DNA of 64,000 nucleotides, from NCBI RefSeq assembly GCF_000372825.1, contig NZ_KB910516.1, positions 2,016,011 through 2,080,010 on the forward strand, in the 5' to 3' direction. The DNA is from Methylobacterium sp. 77 (GTDB lineage: Bacteria > Pseudomonadota > Alphaproteobacteria > Rhizobiales > Beijerinckiaceae). This document shows positions 17,139-28,099 of this stretch, piece by piece; the stretch's first letter is position 1; the number at the start of each line of letters is the position of its first letter. A model generated the notes under the pieces. The model was not told where the DNA came from, ran no database searches, and saw nothing but the letters and a program-made list of their open reading frames with translations. The translations under genes and the position numbers were made by a program.

Positions 17139-18032
17139 CTAGATCAGGCCGGCATGGCGCAGGGCCGCGTCGACGATCGCCTTGGTGCCATCGCTGACCG
17201 TGAGGAGCGGCAGGCGCACCTCGTCGGACATGTGGCCGAGCCGCGACAGGGCGTATTTCACCGGCGAGGGATTCGCCTCCGCGAACAATCCCACATGCAG
17301 CGGCAGCAACCGGTCCTGGATCCGAAGAGCCGTGGCGTAATCGCCCGACAGCGTCGCTTCCTGGAACGTGGCCGACAGGCGCGGTGCGACGTTCGAGACG
17401 ACCGAGATACAGCCGACGCCGCCCTGCGCATTGAATCCGAGCGCCGTCGCATCTTCGCCCGAAAGCTGGATGAAGTCTTCACCCATGGCTTGGCGTTGCA
17501 GGCTGACGCGGTCGAGCTTGGCCGTGGCGTCCTTCACGCCGGCGATATTCTTGAGTTCGAACAGCCGGGCCATGGTTTCGACGCTCATGTCGACCACGGA
17601 ACGCGGGGGAATATTGTAGATGATGATCGGGATGCCGATGGCGTCGTTGACGGCCTTGAAATGCGCGTAGAGCCCGGCCTGCGTCGGCTTGTTGTAATAG
17701 GGCGTCACCACCAGGACGGCGTCGGCGCCGGCCTTCTCCGCGTTGACGGCGCGCTCGACGGCCTCGGCCGTGGAATTGGAGCCGGCGCCCGCGATCACCG
17801 GAACCCGGCCGGCGGTCTCGGCGATGCAGGCGGCCACGACACGGTCGTGCTCGGCATGGCTCAGGGTCGGCGTCTCGCCGGTGGTGCCCACGGGCACGAG
17901 GCCATGGATGCCCTGCTCGATCTGCCAGTTCACGAATTTGCGGAAGGCGTCCTCGTCGAAGGCGCCGTCGCGAAACGGAGTCGCGAGCGCGGTCATGGCG
18001 CCCCTGAGGCGCTGGGTCGTGGTGTCGGTCAT
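17139..18032 (-). CDS. dapA: 4-hydroxy-tetrahydrodipicolinate synthase
   Basis: This 297-residue TIM-barrel enzyme condenses pyruvate with aspartate semialdehyde, the first step toward lysine and meso-diaminopimelate. The motif GTTGE is at residues 49-53, Tyr139 lies in IIIYNIPPR, and the Schiff-base Lys167 in NIAGVKDAT. The start [16 protein letters not shown] was preferred over upstream in-frame codons that look non-coding. It is divergent from the slt gene, with a CtrA-like box in the shared intergenic region, so peptidoglycan precursor supply and cleavage share one promoter region. Confidence 0.95.
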   Translation of the reverse strand: MTDTTTQRLRGAMTALATPFRDGAFDEDAFRKFVNWQIEQGIHGLVPVGTTGETPTLSHAEHDRVVAACIAETAGRVPVIAGAGSNSTAEAVERAVNAEKAGADAVLVVTPYYNKPTQAGLYAHFKAVNDAIGIPIIIYNIPPRSVVDMSVETMARLFELKNIAGVKDATAKLDRVSLQRQAMGEDFIQLSGEDATALGFNAQGGVGCISVVSNVAPRLSATFQEATLSGDYATALRIQDRLLPLHVGLFAEANPSPVKYALSRLGHMSDEVRLPLLTVSDGTKAIVDAALRHAGLI

Positions 18033-18150
18033 CCTGGCGTTCCCGGCCGTCGATCTTTCGGTGGGCCGGTGTGCCGGCCGCGTCACCGCTTTCGCGGACG
18101 GGCAGACATAGGGCCTCACCCGCACTCGCGCAAACGCTCTGTCGGCGCGG

Positions 18151-18165
18151 TTAATGACTTCTTAA
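18151..18165. promoter_or_regulatory. CtrA-type box TTAA-N7-TTAA
   Basis: TTAA at 18151-18154 and TTAA at 18162-18165 are separated by exactly seven bases, matching the TTAA-N7-TTAA core bound by the cell-cycle regulator CtrA. It sits between divergent dapA and slt, 52 bases before the preferred slt ATG, where it could cover a -35 region. Binding is inferred. Confidence 0.55.
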
Positions 18166-18217
18166 TGCCCTCCGGGACAGCTTAGGCATGTCCGCATCCG
18201 ACGGGACTGGAAGAGCC

Positions 18218-20524
18218 ATGGCGTTCTGTACGCGCTCGCATCGTGCCGCGCTCCCCGTTTCCTTCGCGCTCGCGCTGGCGGGAACGACGATGCTGGCGGT
18301 CCCGGCCTCGGTATTTCCCGTGGCGGCCGGACAGGGGGAGGAATTCGCCAGCCGCCCGGCGAGCGATGCCGTCGCTCCCTCCGCCCTCGTTCCCGACAGC
18401 AAGGCCGCCGCCACGGACGCGGTCGCCGCCGATGCCCTCAGTCTGGAAGACCGCAGCGCCGAGACCGCGCCGAGCAAGGCGCTGCCCGCCGCCGCCAAGG
18501 CCTACGCCTCAGCGGATCCGGAAGCCCCCATCGCCTTCCCCCTCCCCGACGCGGCCGTGACGCCCGCCGCTCCCGTGCCCGAGGTGCCCGACCCCGCCCG
18601 CGCGGCACAGGTCGCGCCCGATATCGACCTGCCGACCCTGCGCCAGGCCATCGACGCCTATCGCCGCGGCAAAGTCTCCGAGGGCGACCGCCTGCGCGAC
18701 GGCTTCACCGACCCTGCCGCTCTCGCCCTTCTCGAATGGGTCGCGATTCGCGCCGGGTCGGGCATCGGCTTCGAGCGCACCGTCTCTTTCACCCGGTCCA
18801 ACCCGGAATGGCCGGCGGGCCCGCTGCTGCGCCGCCGCGCCGAGGAGGCGCTCCTCTCCGAGCGCAAGAATCCTGCGACCGTGCGCGCCTTCTTCTCCGG
18901 CGCGCGACCGGCAAGCGCGCCGGGCAAGTTCGCCCTGGCCCTCGCCTTCCGGGCGGAGTCCCTCGACGAGGATGCCGCCACCCTGGTACGCGACCTGTGG
19001 CGCTCGGAGACCTTCGGCAAGGCGTTGGAAACGAAGGTGCTCGACGCCTTCCCCGGCCTCCTCACCCGCGTCGACCATCGCTTCCGCATGGAGCGCGCGC
19101 TCCTGAAGGAGGATTACGACTCGGCGGGCCGCGCCGCCTCCTATGCCGGCGGCGCCTATGCGACCCTGGTGCGGGCCCGCCGCGCCGTCGAGGACAAGAG
19201 CTCGTCGGCGGCCTCGGCGCTCAACGCGGTGCCGCCATCCCTGCGCAGCGATCCCTCCTACATCCTGTCGCGCGCGCAATACCTGCGCCGGGCCGACAAG
19301 CCCGTGGAGGCCGCCGCGATCCTCGCCACCGCGCCCACCAACGGCGACGTGCTGGTCGATGGCGACGAGTGGTGGGTCGAGCGCCGGATCGTCGCCCGCA
19401 AGCTCGTCGATATCGGCAATCCGAGCCTCGCCTACGCGGTCGCCGCCGGCCATAGTGGCCGCACCGTGGAGAAGCGGATCGAGGCCGAGTTCCATGCCGG
19501 CTGGATCGCGCTGCGCTTCCTCGACGATCCGGCCAGGGCCTCCAGCCATTTCGCCAAGGCCGCGACCATCGCCGAGACTCCGATCTCGCTGGCGCGCGTC
19601 GCCTATTGGCAGGGGCGCGCCGCCGAGACGGCGGGCGATGCCGGCCTCGCCAAGACCTTCTACGAGCGCGCCGCGCTTCAGCCGATCGCCTATTACGGAC
19701 AGCTCGCCCGGGCGAAGCTCGGACAGGCGAGCCTGCCGCTCCGCGTCGTCCCCGACCTCGAACCCGCCGCCGCTGCGGCCTTCGAGAACCGCCTGACCAC
19801 GCGGGCGCTTCGGATCCTGGAGGCGGCCTCGCTGAAGGATCTGGCGCTGCCGCTCTACATCGACACGGCGAACCGCCTGACCAACCCGGCCGAGATCAAC
19901 GCGCTCGGCAACCTCGCCGTCGAGGTGCGGGATTCCCGAGCCCTCGTCGCGGTCGGCAAGCTCGCGGTCCAGCGCGGGCTGCCCCTCGACGCCCATGCCT
20001 ATCCGACCATCGGCATCCCCGATTACGAGGCCTCCGCCGCGGTGCCGCTGGTGGAGAAGGCCATGGTCTTCGCCATCGCCCGCCAGGAGAGCCAGTTCGA
20101 TCCGCGCGCCCAGTCCAGCGTCGGCGCACGCGGGCTGATGCAGATGATGCCGGCCACCGCCCAGCGCACGGCGCGGCGGGTCAGCGCCTCCTACGATCAG
20201 GATCGCCTCACCAGCGACCCCGCCTACAATGCCCGTCTCGGCCAGGCCCATCTCGGCGAGCTGATGGAGGATTGGCGCGGCTCCTACATCCTCGCCTTCG
20301 CCTCCTACAATGCCGGGGGCGGCAACGTGAAGAAATGGATCGACGCCTATGGCGATCCGCGCAAGGGTGGGATCGACCCGATCGACTGGGTCGAGCGCAT
20401 CCCCTTCACCGAGACCCGCAACTACGTTCAGCGCGTGATGGAGAACCTGCAGGTCTATCGCAGCCGCCTGGAAGGCAAGAGCGCCTTGCTGATCGAGGGG
20501 GATCTCCAGCGCGGAGCGCGGTGA
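18218..20524 (+). CDS. slt: soluble lytic murein transglycosylase (Slt-type)
   Basis: A 768-residue periplasmic enzyme that cleaves peptidoglycan to 1,6-anhydro products. A signal peptide (MAFCTRSHRAAL then a hydrophobic run to about residue 35) is followed by an Ala/Pro-rich linker and a long helical superhelix domain. The C-terminal SLT domain has catalytic Glu624 in IARQESQFDPRAQS, then GARGLMQMMPATA and AFASYNAGGGNVKKW. I prefer ATG 18218 because GGAAGAG precedes it and the CtrA-like box needs space; an ATG at 18188 would add ten residues. Possible CtrA control would tie it to cell division. Confidence 0.9.
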   Translation: MAFCTRSHRAALPVSFALALAGTTMLAVPASVFPVAAGQGEEFASRPASDAVAPSALVPDSKAAATDAVAADALSLEDRSAETAPSKALPAAAKAYASADPEAPIAFPLPDAAVTPAAPVPEVPDPARAAQVAPDIDLPTLRQAIDAYRRGKVSEGDRLRDGFTDPAALALLEWVAIRAGSGIGFERTVSFTRSNPEWPAGPLLRRRAEEALLSERKNPATVRAFFSGARPASAPGKFALALAFRAESLDEDAATLVRDLWRSETFGKALETKVLDAFPGLLTRVDHRFRMERALLKEDYDSAGRAASYAGGAYATLVRARRAVEDKSSSAASALNAVPPSLRSDPSYILSRAQYLRRADKPVEAAAILATAPTNGDVLVDGDEWWVERRIVARKLVDIGNPSLAYAVAAGHSGRTVEKRIEAEFHAGWIALRFLDDPARASSHFAKAATIAETPISLARVAYWQGRAAETAGDAGLAKTFYERAALQPIAYYGQLARAKLGQASLPLRVVPDLEPAAAAAFENRLTTRALRILEAASLKDLALPLYIDTANRLTNPAEINALGNLAVEVRDSRALVAVGKLAVQRGLPLDAHAYPTIGIPDYEASAAVPLVEKAMVFAIARQESQFDPRAQSSVGARGLMQMMPATAQRTARRVSASYDQDRLTSDPAYNARLGQAHLGELMEDWRGSYILAFASYNAGGGNVKKWIDAYGDPRKGGIDPIDWVERIPFTETRNYVQRVMENLQVYRSRLEGKSALLIEGDLQRGAR

Positions 20525-20549
20525 GCGGACGAGCTCCGTCGCTCGACCG

Positions 20550-20562
20550 CCTCAGGATGAGG
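20550..20562. repeat. short palindromic element CCTCAGGATGAGG
   Basis: CCTCA and TGAGG flank GGA, 26 bases after the slt stop. The reverse complement, CCTCATCCTGAGG, is a motif I recall as very frequent between genes in Bradyrhizobium and Methylobacterium genomes. Only this copy was noticed in the window, so the repeat status rests on recall. Confidence 0.4.
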
Positions 20563-20605
20563 TGTTCCGGTTGGAGAAGGTGACGCCGGCGAGGATGTCG
20601 ATGGC

Positions 20606-20893
20606 CTACGCTCTCTCGGACGCCGGCCGGGCCATCCTCGCCAGCGCTCCGAGGCCGGTTCCGATCAGGTAGACCGTCAGGTTCAGCGCCGCGCTCTCGA
20701 CCCAGAAGCCGGGACGGCCCGGCACGATGCCGGCAAGGGCGATCCCGGCGAGCACGAGGGCGCCGGATGCGAGCCCGATCGCAGCGGTGAGCGCGGTCCG
20801 CCTCCGCGGCAGCCCGACATGCCAGCCGATGGAACCACCCAGCGCGAGGCTGGCGAGGAGTGCCGGCCACAGGATCGTCAGCAACAGAATCAT
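20606..20893 (-). CDS. small integral membrane protein of unknown function
   Basis: A 95-residue protein with about three hydrophobic helices. The first is MILLLTILWPALLASLALGG, the second lies near ALTAAIGLASGALVLAGIAL, and a third near LNLTVYLIGTGLGALA. A short basic loop (LPRRR) follows the first helix. I do not recognise a family. The start is 15 bases after the stop of the OmpA/BON gene on the same strand, so the two are probably co-transcribed and the small protein may work with it in the envelope. Confidence 0.6.
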   Translation of the reverse strand: MILLLTILWPALLASLALGGSIGWHVGLPRRRTALTAAIGLASGALVLAGIALAGIVPGRPGFWVESAALNLTVYLIGTGLGALARMARPASERA

Positions 20894-20908
20894 CGGGACG
20901 ATCTCGGG

Positions 20909-23029
20909 TCAGGAACGCAATGCGAAGCCGACGCCCTGCCCCGCGGCAGTGGCGCGGCCGGGAGGAGCGGCGACGATCCTGTCCGCCGGGATTCCGGCCT
21001 GGAGCAGGTACTCGACGATGGTCAGCGCGCGTTGGCGGGCGAGGTCCGGCTCCGGCTCGGCCGGCTTCGCCTCGGCCTGTTTGGATTCCTTCGACGCATC
21101 CGCCTTGCCATCCTTGGTCTTCACGTCTTTCGCCTTGGAATCCTTGGACTTGGGATCCTTGGCCTTGCCATCCTCGCCGTTCGCGGACTTGACCTTCCCG
21201 TCCTTGGTGGTGGGCGGTTTGAGATCGGTCGCCTTCCCTGCCGGCGTGTCGGTTTTCGCTGCCGCCGGTTTCGCGGTCTTCTTCTCGTCCTGCGCCTTGG
21301 CCGCATCGACCGAGGCGGTGTTCTCCACGCCGGCATCGAGGACGGGTTTCGGTGCGGTGGCCGCACCCGCCGGGTCGGCATGGCCCGTGACCTCGATGCG
21401 CAGGCCGGCGCAGGTTTTCGCGGCTGACGCGACCGCGTCGAGGATGGGATAGAACTCGGCCTTGAGCGTGACGCTGCCGGGGGCGAACAGGAGGCGGTTC
21501 CCCTGGATCGCGCGATCGAACGCGCTTCGGCAGGCTTCCGCATCGTCGATCATCGCGGTGGCCGGCGGCTTCACCTCGGCCTGCGCCAACCAGCCGGCCG
21601 GCATCCGCCGGGCGAGATCGGCCTCGAACCGTCCGGCGCTCTCGCGGTAGAGGCTGTCGCCGCTGAGCGCCAGGTTCCTGTCCGAGATGCGGATCTCGCC
21701 GGTCGCCAGCATGGCGAGGGTGGCGATTCCAGCCTCGACGGCGCCGGTGAGGTTGGCGGGCGCACCGTCCGCGATGCGGCTCTTGTCGACGATGCGTTCG
21801 CGGTAGAATTTCGGCCTCATCGCCGCAAGCACGCGGTCGCGCGTGGCGCTGTCCGGCAGATGCCCGGTGAGCGTCACCGCATCGCTCTCGCGCCGAACCA
21901 TGAAGCGATAGGGCGAGAGCGGCATGGCGGCGAGATCGACCGGTCCCGCCCGGGTGCCGGAGGGCCGCGCATCGCGCAGAAGCGCATCGATCTCGCCGAT
22001 GGCCTGTCCGTCGAGCGCCGTGCCGGTGATCGTCAGGCGCGAATCGGCATAGGTCACGCTGCCATCCTGCATCAGGGACGAGACCTGGAAGGCGAAGCGG
22101 CCGAGGCGGTTCGGATCGATTCCGTCCGCGAGCCCTCGGGCGGTCTGCATCCTGTCCTCCACCGTCGCTCCGTCGGCGGAATCCGCGGCCATGGCGCGAA
22201 TTTCCTCGCGCGCCGCCTCAGAGACGACGTTGCCAGACAGGACGAGGTTTCCGCCGCGCTCACGGGTCACCGCGAACCGGAAATCCGGGATCGAGGCCGG
22301 CCGGATATCGACCTTTCCCATGGTGAAGCCGGCCGGCGGATTGGCCACGGCCTGCCGCAGGGCTTCGTAATCCGCCACGCTCGCCGCTTCTCCGCTGAGC
22401 GAAACGGTGGTGTCGGCGATGGTGGCGCTGGCCCCCGGAGCGAGCGGCTTCAGCTGTTCGAGGGCGAAGGAGGACGCTGCGGCGAAGTCCGGCGGCGCGC
22501 CCCGCGCGGCCTTCGCCTGATCGACGATCCTGGTCTCGGACGGCAGCTCGGTGGCCAATTGCGCCGCCAGCGCCCGCGGGCCGATCTCGGAGGGACGATT
22601 GCCGGTCAGGTCGATCCGTTCCGGGCTCGTGCGTGTCGCGGTCCAGATGAAGGGCGAGGCATCCTCGACGATGCCGATACGTCCGACCACGTGGCGCAGG
22701 CCCGGCAGGCGTTTCAGCCGGTCGAGGGCAGCTATGCGTCCGGCATCGTCCGGCGCTTCCCCCGTGGCGATGAGATCGCGGCCCCGCACCTTGAGGCGAA
22801 GCCAGGGCTCGAACCCCGTCTCTGCGGTGCCGCGCGCGACCGCCTCGGCCTTGGCATCGAGCCGCTGCTCCATCTGGGGCGAGAGGAGCGGCGTCGCGAC
22901 GCCGATGATGAGCGCGAGGCCGGGAAGGCCGCAGGCCCAACCGTAGGTCTTCAGGGAAACGGGAAACGACAGGGTTGGCACGTCTGACCTCGACGATCGG
23001 GAACGGCCATCCGATCGGGGCCAGATCAT
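20909..23029 (-). CDS. BON-repeat / OmpA-domain envelope protein with lysine-rich insertion
   Basis: This 706-residue protein has a membrane anchor near residues 28-50, then repeated BON-like modules (for example LRLKVRGRDLIATGEAP, FRFAVTRERGGNLVLSGNV, FMVRRESDAVTLTGHLP). It ends in an OmpA-type peptidoglycan-binding domain: EVTGHADPAG, then ARQRALTIVEYLLQAGIPADRI. Between these two halves of the OmpA motif lies a long low-complexity insert rich in KDGK, KAKD and KSKD. ATG 23029 or a GTG at 22981 (better ribosome site, GAGG) may be the start. A periplasmic peptidoglycan-tethered role is inferred from the fold; the partner is unknown. Confidence 0.8.
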   Translation of the reverse strand: MIWPRSDGRSRSSRSDVPTLSFPVSLKTYGWACGLPGLALIIGVATPLLSPQMEQRLDAKAEAVARGTAETGFEPWLRLKVRGRDLIATGEAPDDAGRIAALDRLKRLPGLRHVVGRIGIVEDASPFIWTATRTSPERIDLTGNRPSEIGPRALAAQLATELPSETRIVDQAKAARGAPPDFAAASSFALEQLKPLAPGASATIADTTVSLSGEAASVADYEALRQAVANPPAGFTMGKVDIRPASIPDFRFAVTRERGGNLVLSGNVVSEAAREEIRAMAADSADGATVEDRMQTARGLADGIDPNRLGRFAFQVSSLMQDGSVTYADSRLTITGTALDGQAIGEIDALLRDARPSGTRAGPVDLAAMPLSPYRFMVRRESDAVTLTGHLPDSATRDRVLAAMRPKFYRERIVDKSRIADGAPANLTGAVEAGIATLAMLATGEIRISDRNLALSGDSLYRESAGRFEADLARRMPAGWLAQAEVKPPATAMIDDAEACRSAFDRAIQGNRLLFAPGSVTLKAEFYPILDAVASAAKTCAGLRIEVTGHADPAGAATAPKPVLDAGVENTASVDAAKAQDEKKTAKPAAAKTDTPAGKATDLKPPTTKDGKVKSANGEDGKAKDPKSKDSKAKDVKTKDGKADASKESKQAEAKPAEPEPDLARQRALTIVEYLLQAGIPADRIVAAPPGRATAAGQGVGFALRS

Positions 23030-23201
23030 ACCAGCTTCACGGCATCATGAAGACGACGCGTGGATTATCCCGATCCTCGGGCGCTTCCTTCTCGCCGCGA
23101 CGGGCGAGACTGGCCCATCGAGAGGGATTCGGGGGAACGCCGTCGCCGGAAAGGTCGCTCCCCGTCTTCCGCGGAAGGGGAAGAGGAAGGGTACCGGAAC
23201 C

Positions 23202-25016
23202 CTACCCCTCTCGCAGCATCTCCAGTTCCAGCCAGCGGTCCTCGGACACCGAGAGGTCTGCCTCGGCGGCGGCGAGGGTGGCCGAGGCCTTCTGGAACAG
23301 GGCCGGATCGCGGCTGTAGAGCTGCGGATCGGCGAGCACGGTGCGGATCTTGGCGATGCCGGCCTGCAGCTTCGCGATCCGCTCCGGCAGCGTCTTCAAC
23401 TCGTGCTGGTCCTTGAAACCCATCTTCGTCTTCGGCGCCGGCGCCGCCGAGGTGCTGGCGAGGCGCCCCGGCTTCACCTTGCCGTCGGGCCGCGGTGCCG
23501 TGGCGCTCTTGCGCGCCTCGACGCCCTGCCCGCGCTGGGTGACCATGTCGGTGTAGCCGCCGGCATACTCGACCCAGCGCCCCTCCCCCTCGCTGACGAG
23601 GACGCTGCCGACGACGCGGTCGAGGAAGTCGCGGTCGTGGCTCACCAGGATCAGCGTGCCGGAATAATCCGACAGCATCTCCTGCAACAGGTCGAGGGTT
23701 TCGAGGTCTAGGTCGTTGGTGGGCTCGTCGAGGACGAGGAGGTTGGCGGGCTGGGCCAGGGCCCGGGCGATGAGCAGGCGGTTGCGCTCGCCGCCGGAGA
23801 GCACGCTCACTGGGGTCCGGGCCTGTTCCGGCGCGAACAGGAAGTCCTTGAGGTAGCCGATCACGTGACGGCTCACGCCGCCGACGACCACGCTGTCGCC
23901 GCTGCCGCCGGTGAGCACCTCGGTCACCGTCATCGACGGCTCCAGCACCGCGCGGGCCTGGTCGAGGAGCATCATCTTGAGGTTGGTGCCGAGCGCGACG
24001 CTGCCGGAATCCGGCGCGGCCTGCCCGGTGAGCAGGTTGATCAGCGTGGTCTTGCCGGCACCGTTGGCACCGACGATGCCGAGCCGGTCGCCGCGCATCA
24101 CCCGGATCGAGAGGTCGTCGACGATCCTGCGCTCGCCGTAAGCCTTGGCGGCGCTCTTCGCCTCGATCACGAGGGCGCCCGAACTCTCGGCTTCGGTGGA
24201 GGTCATCGTCGCCGTGCCGACGGGACGGCGGTCCTCGCGGCGGTCCTTGCGCAGGGCATGGAGGTTGCCGAGCCGCCGGACGTTGCGCTTGCGCCGCGCG
24301 GTCACGCCGTAGCGCAGCCAATGCTCCTCGTCGGCGATCTTGCGGTCGAGCTTGTGCCGGTCGCGCTCCTCCTCTTCGAAGAAGGCGTCGCGCCAGGCCT
24401 CGAAGGTGGAGAAACCCTGCTCGATCCGCCGGGTGATGCCGCGGTCGAGCCAGACCGTGGTCTTCGACAGGGCCGAGAGGAAGCGCCTGTCGTGGCTGAT
24501 GAGGACCAGCGCGCCGCGCACGGATTTCAGCTCGGCTTCCAGCCATTCGATGGCCGGCAGGTCGAGATGGTTGGTGGGCTCGTCGAGCAGCAGGATGTCG
24601 GGCTCGGGCGCCAGCGCCTGGGCGAGGGCCACGCGCCGCCCCTCTCCGCCCGACAGGCTCTTCGGGTCCTCGGCTCCGGTCAGGCCCAGACTCTCGAGCA
24701 GGTAGCGGGCGCGATAGGCGTCGTCGCCATGGGTGAGGCCGTGCTCGACGAAATCGAGCGTGGTGGTGAACCCCGAGAAATCCGGTTCCTGGGCGAGGTA
24801 GCGGATGGTCGTGCCGGGCTGGACGAAGCGCACGCCCTTGTCGGGCTCGATGAGACCGCAGGCGATCTTCATCAGTGTCGACTTGCCCGAGCCGTTGCGG
24901 CCGACGAGGCAGGTCCGTTCGCCGGGCGAGATCGCGAGATCCGCCTGTTCGATCAGCGGCGTGCCGCCGAAGGTGAGCGCGACGTTCTGGAGGGTGAGGA
25001 GCGGGGGAGCGGCCAT
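23202..25016 (-). CDS. ABC-F family ATPase (Uup-like)
   Basis: This 604-residue protein has two ABC cassettes and no membrane segment. Cassette 1 has Walker A GRNGSGKST (residues 39-47), signature LSGGEGRRVALAQAL and Walker B DILLLDEPTNHLDL. Cassette 2 has GANGAGKTT and LSGGERNRLLIARAL with LLVLDEPTNDLDL. A basic inter-domain linker (KRNVRRLGNLHALRKDRRE) and a C-terminal coiled coil fit Uup. ABC-F proteins act on ribosomes or, for Uup, on DNA junctions and ribosome assembly. Whether it confers antibiotic tolerance cannot be judged. Confidence 0.9.
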   Translation of the reverse strand: MAAPPLLTLQNVALTFGGTPLIEQADLAISPGERTCLVGRNGSGKSTLMKIACGLIEPDKGVRFVQPGTTIRYLAQEPDFSGFTTTLDFVEHGLTHGDDAYRARYLLESLGLTGAEDPKSLSGGEGRRVALAQALAPEPDILLLDEPTNHLDLPAIEWLEAELKSVRGALVLISHDRRFLSALSKTTVWLDRGITRRIEQGFSTFEAWRDAFFEEEERDRHKLDRKIADEEHWLRYGVTARRKRNVRRLGNLHALRKDRREDRRPVGTATMTSTEAESSGALVIEAKSAAKAYGERRIVDDLSIRVMRGDRLGIVGANGAGKTTLINLLTGQAAPDSGSVALGTNLKMMLLDQARAVLEPSMTVTEVLTGGSGDSVVVGGVSRHVIGYLKDFLFAPEQARTPVSVLSGGERNRLLIARALAQPANLLVLDEPTNDLDLETLDLLQEMLSDYSGTLILVSHDRDFLDRVVGSVLVSEGEGRWVEYAGGYTDMVTQRGQGVEARKSATAPRPDGKVKPGRLASTSAAPAPKTKMGFKDQHELKTLPERIAKLQAGIAKIRTVLADPQLYSRDPALFQKASATLAAAEADLSVSEDRWLELEMLREG

Positions 25017-25073
25017 GATGCGGGCTTATGGCAGCGCAACCGCTCCCGAACAAATGCGGTTTTGCCCGAACGG

Positions 25074-25289
25074 CTACATCGTCGGGTTGGCCGGCCCCGT
25101 AGGCGACGGATCGGGCGAGCTAGGCGCCGGGCTCGGATCGTTCACCGGGATCTCCGTCGGGGTCTCGGAGGGTGCCTCGGTCGGGGTTGTCGCCGGAATG
25201 TCCGGTCCAGGACCCGGCGGCGGTGTCTGCGGCGCCTCGTAGGGAGTGTCGGGAATCGGGGCTTCCGGGATGGGTCCAGGATTCGACAT
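25074..25289 (-). CDS. short proline-rich protein of unknown function
   Basis: A 71-residue, acidic, Pro/Thr/Ser-rich protein with repeats of PTEAPSETPTE and PDPSPT type, no cysteine and no membrane segment. Codon use keeps high third-position GC. AGGTGG lies about eight bases before the ATG, supporting translation. Proline-rich small proteins of this kind occur in Methylobacterium and relatives without known function. It lies between the ABC-F gene and the PHA-system gene. Confidence 0.5.
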   Translation of the reverse strand: MSNPGPIPEAPIPDTPYEAPQTPPPGPGPDIPATTPTEAPSETPTEIPVNDPSPAPSSPDPSPTGPANPTM

Positions 25290-25372
25290 CGGCTACGCCA
25301 CCTGATCGCAAAGTTTCGGGAGAGGCCTGGAAACGGGCGAATGCCCGGCGCCGTTCCCCCGAAATGCGCGGC

Positions 25373-25690
25373 TCAGCCCTTCTTGATCAAAAGCTGGTTG
25401 CCTTCCTTGCCGATGATCTTCTTCATCCGCTCGGCGAACAGCGCGAGCAGCATCGGCAGCCGCACTTCGATGCGCACCGTCTCGGGCAGGATGTCGACCT
25501 CGCCATCGACCTTCTGGCCCATGGCGGACATGGCGAAGTTCAGCCGATCGTCGGTCCAGGTCATGTGCTCGACGCTGATGCCGGCCTTGGCGCAGGCCGC
25601 CTTTGCCTTGTCGAGCCCGCTCGAGATCCGGCGCTTCGCCTCGACGGGGCCGATCTCGTGGGGAATCTCGACGATCAGGGGCTTTGCCAT
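25373..25690 (-). CDS. polyhydroxyalkanoic acid system family protein (PHA_gran_rgn)
   Basis: This 105-residue protein begins MAKPLIVEIPHEIGPVEAKRRI and ends GKEGNQLLIKKG, matching the PHA granule-region family. These proteins are linked to polyhydroxyalkanoate granules by genomic context in other bacteria; the biochemical role is unknown. The ATG at 25690 follows GAGGA about ten bases upstream; a slightly longer start at 25726 was rejected. The phasins at 54799-56117 are the other PHA-related genes here. Confidence 0.75.
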   Translation of the reverse strand: MAKPLIVEIPHEIGPVEAKRRISSGLDKAKAACAKAGISVEHMTWTDDRLNFAMSAMGQKVDGEVDILPETVRIEVRLPMLLALFAERMKKIIGKEGNQLLIKKG

Positions 25691-25904
25691 GGTGCAACGA
25701 TCCTCAAACACGCTTCCAGCCGTCAAGATGGGGCCGATCGCCGACCATGCAACGGCGACCGGCCCCTTAGTCCATCAGGTACGGCAGTGAAAGCCGCCAA
25801 ACGCGGATTCACCATTCGACATCAGGACGATGGGTCTGCCGTGCTCCGCCGGCTCCCGGCCTGGCGACACCTCGGCATGCCCGCGCGACGTCACGGGCTT
25901 CGCG

Positions 25905-26264
25905 TCACTTCACGACGCTGAGCGAGACATAGGTCGTGCCGCCCATGCCGAGCGCCCGGGCGGAGCCCTTGGCGAGATCGATGATCCGCCCGCGTATGAA
26001 CGGCCCGCGATCGTTGATGCGCACCACCACCGAGCGGCCGTTGCGCTTGTTCTCGACCCGGACACGGGTGCCGAACGGCAGGCTGCGATGGGCGGCGGTC
26101 ATCCCGTTCGGATTGAAGCGCTCGCCATTCGCCGTCTTGCGGCCGCTGCCGTACCAGGAGGCTGCGCCGGATTGGGCGGCAGCCGGTGCACTGAGTGCGG
26201 CGAGAGACATCACGGTTCCGAAAGCGACGGCGGTCCAACGAACAGGTTTCATATTCATCCGCAT
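25905..26264 (-). CDS. rlpA: RlpA-type septal ring protein (double-psi beta-barrel)
   Basis: This 119-residue exported protein has a signal peptide ending near APAAAQ (residue 31), then [21 protein letters not shown] and [34 protein letters not shown] holds the conserved Asp of the DPBB fold. Family members cleave or bind denuded glycan strands at the septum. The SPOR domain of longer RlpA proteins is missing, so this is the short form. In-frame ATGs at 26264, 26258 and 26252 are all possible starts. Confidence 0.88.
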   Translation of the reverse strand: MRMNMKPVRWTAVAFGTVMSLAALSAPAAAQSGAASWYGSGRKTANGERFNPNGMTAAHRSLPFGTRVRVENKRNGRSVVVRINDRGPFIRGRIIDLAKGSARALGMGGTTYVSLSVVK

Positions 26265-28039
<1,775 letters not shown>

Positions 28040-28099
28040 TCGCCGGCTGATCTCGATGCGATCCGGCTCGCCTGGGCGATCGGCGCATCCGGGATCTTC

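Noticed and set aside
23865..25790. Plus-strand frame opposite the ABC-F and following genes
   Set aside because: It crosses three real minus-strand genes and has no coherent protein features.
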